This document shows positions 58,900-64,000 of a stretch of 64,000 nucleotides of DNA, in pieces. This DNA comes from Nonomuraea thailandensis (GTDB taxonomy: Bacteria; Actinomycetota; Actinomycetes; Streptosporangiales; Streptosporangiaceae), in NCBI RefSeq assembly GCF_024172165.1, contig NZ_JAMZEB010000002.1, positions 1,757,501 to 1,821,500 of the forward strand, written 5' to 3'. A model generated the notes under the pieces. The model did no database searches. It saw only the letters and a list, made by a program, of their open reading frames with translations, and was not told where the DNA came from. Made by a program: the position numbers and the translations under genes. Position 1 is the stretch's first letter. Each line of letters starts with the position of its first letter.

Positions 58900-59978
58900 T
58901 CGCGCGCCCCGGCCGACGGCACCGGGGACGGGCCCGTCCTGATCGGCTCGCCCCGCCGGCGGCCCAGCTCGTAGGCGACGCGCAGCAGCCCCACGCACGC
59001 GCCCAGGAAGAAGGCCGCGTGGAAGCAGAGCTGCATCCAGGCCACCCACGCGGCGAAGCGCACGCCCCGGTGGCGGCGGGCGAAGCCGATGAACACCCGG
59101 TTCCTGAACAGGAACACCGCCAGCGCCGCCGCCGGCACGGCCAGGAGCCAGGGGCTGAGCAGCGCGAGCGGCAGGGTGAGGAACGTGGCCGTCGCCGAGG
59201 CGGAGGAGAGCCGGGGCCCCTTGCGGCGCTTGTGCCGGCCCGTCCCGATCATGTCGAGCTGGAAGCCGGCCCTGTCCTCACCGCGGAGCCGCCGCGCCCG
59301 CACCATGATCACCGGCAGGGTCGTGGACCGCACGAAGCGCTCCGCCAGGCACCCCCAGAACCGGTCCTCGTCGTCGGCCCTGGTGACCACGGAGGTGGTC
59401 ACGACCCGCCGGTAACGGGCCGGGATGCGGGTGCCGAACTCGAAGTCCTCGCCGTCGCGCAGCCGTTCGTCCAGCCCGCCCGCCTCCGCGAAGACGTGGC
59501 GCGGGATCAGCGTGCAGGACAGGAACGTCGCCGTCGTCCGGCTGCGCTCGTAGTGCTCGCACAGGACGCGGTAGCGCTCGACGGGCCCGTCGTCGTACAG
59601 CGGCTCGATGTCGTAGATTCCCTGGACCATGCCGCAGTCCGGCGTCTGGCGGTACGCCTCGACCGCGTTCCGGATCGCGTCGGGGGCCAGCGCCGTGTCG
59701 GAGTCGACGAAGAACAGCAGCGGTGCCGAGCTGCTCGCCACCCCGAGGTTGCGCGCGCCCGCCGGCCCCTGGTTGCGCGGCGACTGCACGATCGCGCACG
59801 GGAACCGCCGGGCGATCTCCAGCGAGCCGTCGGTGCTGACGTCGTCGACGACGACGACCTCGGCCGGCCGGTACGTCTGCGCGTACACCGACTCCAGGCA
59901 CGCCCGCAGGGTCTTGCGCTTGTTGTAGTTCGGCACGATGACCGCGACGTCACCGCGCCAGGCCACCTCGTCGGGCAT
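58896..59978 (-). CDS. Family 2 glycosyltransferase with C-terminal membrane segments
   Basis: 360 residues. GT-A fold: VAVIVPNYNKRKTLRACLESVYAQTYRPAEVVVVDDVSTDGS, LLFFVDSDTAL (DxD) and a late GEDFEF acceptor-site segment. Two C-terminal hydrophobic segments (about 265-335) anchor it to the membrane. Related in its N-terminal half to the two plus-strand glycosyltransferases at 61365 and 63086. Translationally coupled to the flippase-like gene. Confidence 0.92.
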   Translation of the reverse strand: MPDEVAWRGDVAVIVPNYNKRKTLRACLESVYAQTYRPAEVVVVDDVSTDGSLEIARRFPCAIVQSPRNQGPAGARNLGVASSSAPLLFFVDSDTALAPDAIRNAVEAYRQTPDCGMVQGIYDIEPLYDDGPVERYRVLCEHYERSRTTATFLSCTLIPRHVFAEAGGLDERLRDGEDFEFGTRIPARYRRVVTTSVVTRADDEDRFWGCLAERFVRSTTLPVIMVRARRLRGEDRAGFQLDMIGTGRHKRRKGPRLSSASATATFLTLPLALLSPWLLAVPAAALAVFLFRNRVFIGFARRHRGVRFAAWVAWMQLCFHAAFFLGACVGLLRVAYELGRRRGEPIRTGPSPVPSAGARE

Positions 59979-60011
59979 GGGTCGTTCCTTTCGTCGGTGG
60001 AGCCGCGCCGG

Positions 60012-61217
60012 TCAGGACACCGACACGACCATGCGCTGGGCCCGATGGTCGGACAGCCCCTCGGCGCCGGGCAGCTCGTAGCTGTGCACGGTCACGTCGG
60101 CGCTGGTGTAGAGCCAGTCGATCCGCCACAGCTCGGCGGTCCCGGCCAGGTAGGTCGCCGGATACAGGGACGAGAGCGCGGGCGTCCGGTCGATCAGCCG
60201 CTCGGGCAGCAGGCGGCGGACGCCCATCGCCGGGGAGGTGTTCAGGTCGCCGGCGAGCACGACGGGATGGGGGTTGGCCGCGACGTCCGCGCCGATGGCC
60301 CGGAAGCTCGCCTCCCGCCGCAGGGTCGCGCCGGCGGCGGCGTCACGGGACCCGGCGTCGTACAGCCGCCATTCGAGCGGCGGCTGTGAGACCTGGGCGG
60401 CGTAGAAGGAGACGATCGTGCCGTTGACGTCGAGGTCGGTGCGCAGCGTCTCGACCGTGTAGCCCTCCGGCCAGTCGCGCAGCGCCCCGGGGATCTCCCT
60501 CTGGTCCGGCGGCAGCCACGGGCGCAGGTCCAGGCCGCGGTGCCCGATGATCGGGAACCGCGAGAGCGTGATCTGCTCGCCGGACGCCGCCACGTCGTAG
60601 CCGGGGAACTCGCGGCGCAGCTCGGCCAGCTTGTCGATGCGCATCGCCAGGTCGGCGGTCCAGCGCCCGGAGCGCGGGTCGCCGGCCCGGGTGTCCACGT
60701 ACAGGTACTCCGTCAGCAGGTAGACGTCGGCGTCCAGCGCGTGCAGGTAGGCGTAGAACCCGGGGGAGTACCGGTCGCCGCCGGCGGTGACCCAGTCCTG
60801 GTCCCAGAACTGGGTGTTCCAGGCGGCCACGGTGACGGCTCCGGGGCCCGCGGGCGGCGGGGTGTGCCAGAGGGTGGCGTAGTTGATCCCGCTGTGCCCG
60901 GCGCCCAGCACCGCGGTGACCACCAGCAGCGGGACGACGCGCCGGCGCACCGGGCGGGCGAGCGGCGCCACGATCAGCAGCAGCGCGGGGACCAGCAGGA
61001 ACAGCAGCGGCGGGACCAGCTCCAGCGGGGCCCACAGGTGGGTGCGCCCGCTGGCCGCCAGGTGGCAGAGCACGAAGAGCAGCCACGCCACCGCGGCGGT
61101 CACGACCAGCCTGGTGCCCCAGCACCAGCGCCTGCGCGGGCGGGCGAACCGCCTGACCCGCTCCGCGAAGGATCTTTCCGGCCGGGGAGTGGTGGCGGCC
61201 AGATGCTGCTCGATCAC
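60012..61217 (-). CDS. Membrane protein with endonuclease/exonuclease/phosphatase (EEP) domain
   Basis: 401 residues. Three N-terminal membrane helices (about 37-115) carry an external EEP domain: VTVAAWNTQFWDQDW, DADVYLLTEYL (Glu), VVLAGDLNTSPAM (Asp-x-Asn) and GLSDHRAQRMVVSV (Asp-His). The fold covers nucleases and phosphodiesterases; location outside the cell and glycan neighbours favour a lipid or glycan phosphodiesterase, as inference. GTG 61217 starts the membrane part; the stretch upstream is the palindrome region. Confidence 0.85.
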   Translation of the reverse strand: MIEQHLAATTPRPERSFAERVRRFARPRRRWCWGTRLVVTAAVAWLLFVLCHLAASGRTHLWAPLELVPPLLFLLVPALLLIVAPLARPVRRRVVPLLVVTAVLGAGHSGINYATLWHTPPPAGPGAVTVAAWNTQFWDQDWVTAGGDRYSPGFYAYLHALDADVYLLTEYLYVDTRAGDPRSGRWTADLAMRIDKLAELRREFPGYDVAASGEQITLSRFPIIGHRGLDLRPWLPPDQREIPGALRDWPEGYTVETLRTDLDVNGTIVSFYAAQVSQPPLEWRLYDAGSRDAAAGATLRREASFRAIGADVAANPHPVVLAGDLNTSPAMGVRRLLPERLIDRTPALSSLYPATYLAGTAELWRIDWLYTSADVTVHSYELPGAEGLSDHRAQRMVVSVS

Positions 61218-61239
61218 GGCGCCGAACGTACCGGGCGGT

Positions 61240-61310
61240 CCTTGTCCCGTTCTTGTCGTGGCGGGCGCGCCCGCCACGACAAGAACGGACCCGACAAGAA
61301 CGGGACAAGG
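61240..61310. repeat. 42-bp perfect palindrome plus third arm
   Basis: Arms 61247-61267 and 61268-61288 are exact reverse complements with no spacer (42 bp, centre GGCG/CGCC). In addition CCTTGTCCCGTTCTTGTC (61240-61257) has an exact reverse complement at 61293-61310, so the left arm can pair with either of two right arms. It lies between the divergent EEP and glycosyltransferase genes. Confidence 0.95.
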
Positions 61311-61364
61311 CGCCGTGCCTAGCGTGATCCGGACCTGAGGTCTGACACGGCTGGAGCACACATC

Positions 61365-62381
61365 ATGAGTCGGGAGCACCCGCTAGTCTCGGTCATCATC
61401 CCCAGCTACAACCGGTCCGAGGTGTTACGGCTCTGCCTGGACGCGGTGAGAGCGCAGACCCATCCGCACGTCGAGACCATCGTGGTGGACGACTGCGGCA
61501 CCGGGGAGGCGGCGCGGGTGGCCGCGTCCATGGGCGCCAAGGTGGTGCGCACCAGGGTCAACGGCGGCCCGACCCCCGCCCGCAACCTCGGCGCCGAGCA
61601 CGCCACCGGGGAGATCCTGTTCTTCCTCGACGCCGACATCGCCCTCGAACCCGACGCGGTGGCGAACGCGGTGCGGACCCTGCGCGACCACCCGGAGATC
61701 GGCGCCCTGGGCGGCATCCTGCTGCCCGAGTCGCTGGTCTCCCAGAGCCTGGCCGCCCAGTACCGCGCCCTGCAGATGCACCGCTGGTGGATGCCCGCCC
61801 ACCGGCCGACGCTCGAACTGCACGCGTCCGTGCTGGCGGTGCCCGCCAAGGTGTTCGCCGAGATCGGCCCCTTCGACCCGCGGCTGCGCGAGACCGTCTC
61901 CTCCGACTACCGCGTGCGCGTGACGCGCTCGTACGAGGTGAAGCTGAGCGAGGCGATCCGCGGCCGCAAGGACCACGACGCCACCGTGAGGACGATCCTG
62001 CGCAAGGTCTTCCGCCGCGCCCGCCTCAGCGCGCTGGACTGGCGCGAGGGGGAGACGCCGGGCGACTCCGTGCCGCGCGCGGTCGGCGGCGTGCTGCTGC
62101 TCGCCGCCGTCCCGGCGCTCGCCCTGCCGCGCGTCCTGCCCGCGCGGGCGCGCCGCGCGGGCGCGCTCGTCCCGCCCGCGCTGGTGGCCGCCGCCATGGC
62201 TCTGGACGCGGGCACCCACCGCTTCGCCTACCAGCAGCGCGGCGCCGCGTTCGGCCTGTACTTCTCCGGCGTGCACCTCGCCGTCACCTTCACCGGCGCC
62301 CTCGGCGGGGCGGTGGGCGTGACGCAGCGGTTCGCGGTGTCCCGCCTGGAGAAGCTCGCCCGTCTCGCGGCGCAGGACTGA
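61365..62381 (+). CDS. Family 2 glycosyltransferase with C-terminal membrane segments
   Basis: 338 residues. VSVIIPSYNRSEVLRLCLDAVRAQTHPHVETIVVDDCG, GPTPARNLGAEHATGEILFFLDADIALE (DxD) and an acceptor region around FDPRLRETVSSDYRVRVTRSYEVKL. Hydrophobic C-terminal helices (about 245-325). Residue 20 is encoded by a rare TTA codon. GGAG eight bases before ATG 61365. First of three coupled plus-strand genes. Confidence 0.92.
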   Translation: MSREHPLVSVIIPSYNRSEVLRLCLDAVRAQTHPHVETIVVDDCGTGEAARVAASMGAKVVRTRVNGGPTPARNLGAEHATGEILFFLDADIALEPDAVANAVRTLRDHPEIGALGGILLPESLVSQSLAAQYRALQMHRWWMPAHRPTLELHASVLAVPAKVFAEIGPFDPRLRETVSSDYRVRVTRSYEVKLSEAIRGRKDHDATVRTILRKVFRRARLSALDWREGETPGDSVPRAVGGVLLLAAVPALALPRVLPARARRAGALVPPALVAAAMALDAGTHRFAYQQRGAAFGLYFSGVHLAVTFTGALGGAVGVTQRFAVSRLEKLARLAAQD

Positions 62382-62387
62382 GCGGCC

Positions 62388-63089
62388 GTGCAGGTCATCG
62401 GCACCGGCTTCGGCCGCACGGGGACGCTCTCGCTCAAGACGGCGCTGGAACGGCTCGGCTTCGGGCCGTGCCACCACATGGTCGACGTGTTCGCCCACCC
62501 GAGGCAGATCAGGCCCTGGCTGTCCGCCGCCACGGCCCGCGAGCCCGACTGGGACCGGCTGCTCGTCGGGTACGAGTCGTGCGTGGACGGCCCCACCTCC
62601 GCCTACTGGCGGCAGCTCGCCGACCACTACCCGAAGGCCAAGGTCGTCCTCACCACGCGTGACCCGGAGCGCTGGCTGGCCAGCATGCAGCGCACCCTGT
62701 TCGCCCAGCGGCGGCGCATCGAGTCGCTGCCCGGCCGGGCCGCCGTCCTGCTGTCGTCGCTGCTCGGCACCGACCTCGCCGCGTTCGTCAGGATGGTCGA
62801 CACGACCCTCGACGCGCGCACCTTCGCGACGGCCGCCGACCGGGAGCCCGGACGGGCGATCAAGCTGTTCCAGGAGCACACGGCCAGGGTGAGCGCGGCC
62901 ATCCCCGCCGGGCGGCTGCTCGTCTTCGACGCCGGCGCCGGCTGGGGCCCGCTGTGCGAGTTCCTCGAAGTCCCGGTCCCGGACGAGCCCTACCCCCGGG
63001 TCAACAACTCCTCCGACTTCACCAGGAGCGGCCTCGGCAGGCCCCTGCCGCTGCTGCTGCGCCGGACCGGGCGAAGGGATTCCCGATGA
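62388..63089 (+). CDS. Sulfotransferase family protein
   Basis: 233 residues. The 5'-PSB loop VIGTGFGRTGTLSLKTALERLGFGPCHHM at the N-terminus and VVLTTRDPERWLASM (3'-PB region, Arg and Ser-like contact) fit the PAPS-dependent Sulfotransfer_4 group. It would transfer sulfate to an acceptor, here plausibly the glycan made by the neighbouring glycosyltransferases. GTG 62388 lies 6 bases after the previous stop; its own stop overlaps the next gene (ATGA). Confidence 0.88.
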   Translation: MQVIGTGFGRTGTLSLKTALERLGFGPCHHMVDVFAHPRQIRPWLSAATAREPDWDRLLVGYESCVDGPTSAYWRQLADHYPKAKVVLTTRDPERWLASMQRTLFAQRRRIESLPGRAAVLLSSLLGTDLAAFVRMVDTTLDARTFATAADREPGRAIKLFQEHTARVSAAIPAGRLLVFDAGAGWGPLCEFLEVPVPDEPYPRVNNSSDFTRSGLGRPLPLLLRRTGRRDSR

Positions 63090-64000
63090 GGCCGCTGGTC
63101 TCGGTGATCGTGCCGAACTACAACTACGCCCGCACCCTGGAGCTGTGCCTGAGCGCGCTGGAGCGGCAGACGTACCCGCGCATCGAGGTGATCGTCGTGG
63201 ACGACCGCAGCACCGACGACTCCGTGGCGGTCGCCCACCGGCACGGGGTGCGGGTCGTGGTCACCGACACCAACATCGGTGCCCCGGCCGCCCGCAACCT
63301 CGGCGCCGGCCACGCCCGCGGCGAGGTGCTGTTCTTCCTCGACTCCGACCTCGCGCTGGCCGAGGACGTGGTCGAGCACGCGGTGGACCTGCTCACCGCC
63401 GATCCCACCCTGGGGGTGGTGTGCGGCACCTACGACCCCGAGCCGCTCATCCCCGACAGCCTCGTCGAGCGCTACCGCAGCCTCCAGCTGCACTACTGGA
63501 TCTCCGGCGACGAGGGCGAGATCAGCACGATCTACTCCGCGCTGTTCGCCATGCGGGCGGAGGTCTTCCACGAGGTGGGCCCGCTGAACCCGGCGCTGCG
63601 CCACAGCGAGAACGCCGAGTACGGCCACCGCGTCACCCAGCGGTACCGCATCGTGCTGGACAACCGGATCAGGGGCAGGCACGACCACGACGACCGCCTT
63701 TCGGTGGTGCTGTCGAAGTTCTTCCACCGCGCGCGCCTGCACATCCCGCTGTACCTGCGCCGCCCCGACTTCAACGGCGGCCCGGCCAACAGCAGCCGCG
63801 GCTGGGGCTCGCTCGCCGCCCTGTTCGCCGTGCTGGCCGCGCCGCTGCCGGTCCTGCTCGGCCCGGCCTGGCTGGCCGCTCCGGTCGTGCTGCTGGCCGG
63901 CTCGATCGCGGCGGACCTGGGCATGTACCGCTTCGTCCGGCGGTACGCGGGCACGCCCTTCGCCCTGTACTTCACCGCGGTGCACTTCCTGGTGAACGTC
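63086..64000 (+). CDS. Family 2 glycosyltransferase, 3' truncated by window edge
   Basis: 305 codons visible without a stop. VSVIVPNYNYARTLELCLSALERQTYPRIEVIVVDDRSTDDS, GAPAARNLGAGHARGEVLFFLDSDLAL (DxD) and a membrane-associated C-terminus (from about 245). Similar in plan to the glycosyltransferases at 58896 and 61365, including AGTPFALYFTAVHF, which matches GAAFGLYFSGVHL in the 61365 protein. Starts inside the sulfotransferase stop. Confidence 0.92.
   Translation, partial: MRPLVSVIVPNYNYARTLELCLSALERQTYPRIEVIVVDDRSTDDSVAVAHRHGVRVVVTDTNIGAPAARNLGAGHARGEVLFFLDSDLALAEDVVEHAVDLLTADPTLGVVCGTYDPEPLIPDSLVERYRSLQLHYWISGDEGEISTIYSALFAMRAEVFHEVGPLNPALRHSENAEYGHRVTQRYRIVLDNRIRGRHDHDDRLSVVLSKFFHRARLHIPLYLRRPDFNGGPANSSRGWGSLAALFAVLAAPLPVLLGPAWLAAPVVLLAGSIAADLGMYRFVRRYAGTPFALYFTAVHFLVNV

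Overview
The window is about 64 kb of very GC-rich DNA with strong G/C bias at third codon positions. The content points to a soil actinomycete: paired XRE/DUF5753-type regulator, TIGR04222 membrane protein, many TetR/GntR regulators, secreted plant-polymer hydrolases, leaderless TAnnnT promoters and rare TTA codons. It looks like a member of the Streptosporangiales (Nonomuraea-like), but the genus is an inference. No rRNA, tRNA, CRISPR array, insertion sequence or prophage was seen. Both ends cut through genes.

Layout. 1-8.1 kb: the end of a lipid kinase, a Ski2/Mtr4-type helicase, then a 38-residue Cys/Arg/Trp-rich peptide gene next to an ABC exporter and a TetR regulator, then an RNB ribonuclease. 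8.1-12.9 kb: a STAS protein and a two-gene unit of unknown membrane proteins, the first with 5-residue tandem repeats. 12.9-17.7 kb: an iron-regulated siderophore-interacting protein, a CBM13-pectate lyase and a GH36 alpha-galactosidase. 17.7-22.2 kb: a TelA/XpaC stress operon with an anchored solute-binding protein and a solute-binding-VWA fusion. 22.4-24.1 kb: an unknown lipoprotein and a membrane-anchored ACT protein.

24.2-34.8 kb is a nine-gene minus-strand operon whose neighbours overlap or abut: GH127 beta-L-arabinofuranosidase, an oligopeptide ABC transporter, an S33 proline-iminopeptidase-like enzyme, an M24 Xaa-Pro aminopeptidase and a DapA-family aldolase/deaminase. I read it as uptake and breakdown of arabinosylated hydroxyproline-rich plant wall peptides (extensin type).

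35-41 kb holds a small P-loop kinase, a HutC-type GntR regulator, a TIGR04222 protein, an MFS exporter, a HAD hydrolase, an unknown protein and an XRE regulator. 41-45.4 kb is a compact acid-utilisation unit: FCD-type GntR regulator, CaiB/BaiF CoA-transferase, CitE-like lyase, DctM-type permease and a small membrane protein. 45.4-51 kb holds a TetR/alpha-beta hydrolase divergent pair, an AI-2E family protein, an FAD monooxygenase, a GH25 lysozyme and a DUF305 lipoprotein. 51-57.6 kb holds a giant secreted GH92 alpha-mannosidase, with LacI-type operators upstream, and a secreted phosphodiester glycosidase. 57.8-64 kb is a glycan-assembly region: three family-2 glycosyltransferases, a flippase-like membrane protein, a membrane endonuclease/exonuclease/phosphatase-fold protein and a sulfotransferase, centred on a 42-bp perfect palindrome.

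The two most unusual items are the peptide/exporter locus at 3.6-6.6 kb and the predicted hydroxyproline-glycopeptide operon at 24.2-34.8 kb. Start codons were chosen from Shine-Dalgarno spacing, 4-bp overlaps or leaderless -10 boxes; uncertain ones are flagged.
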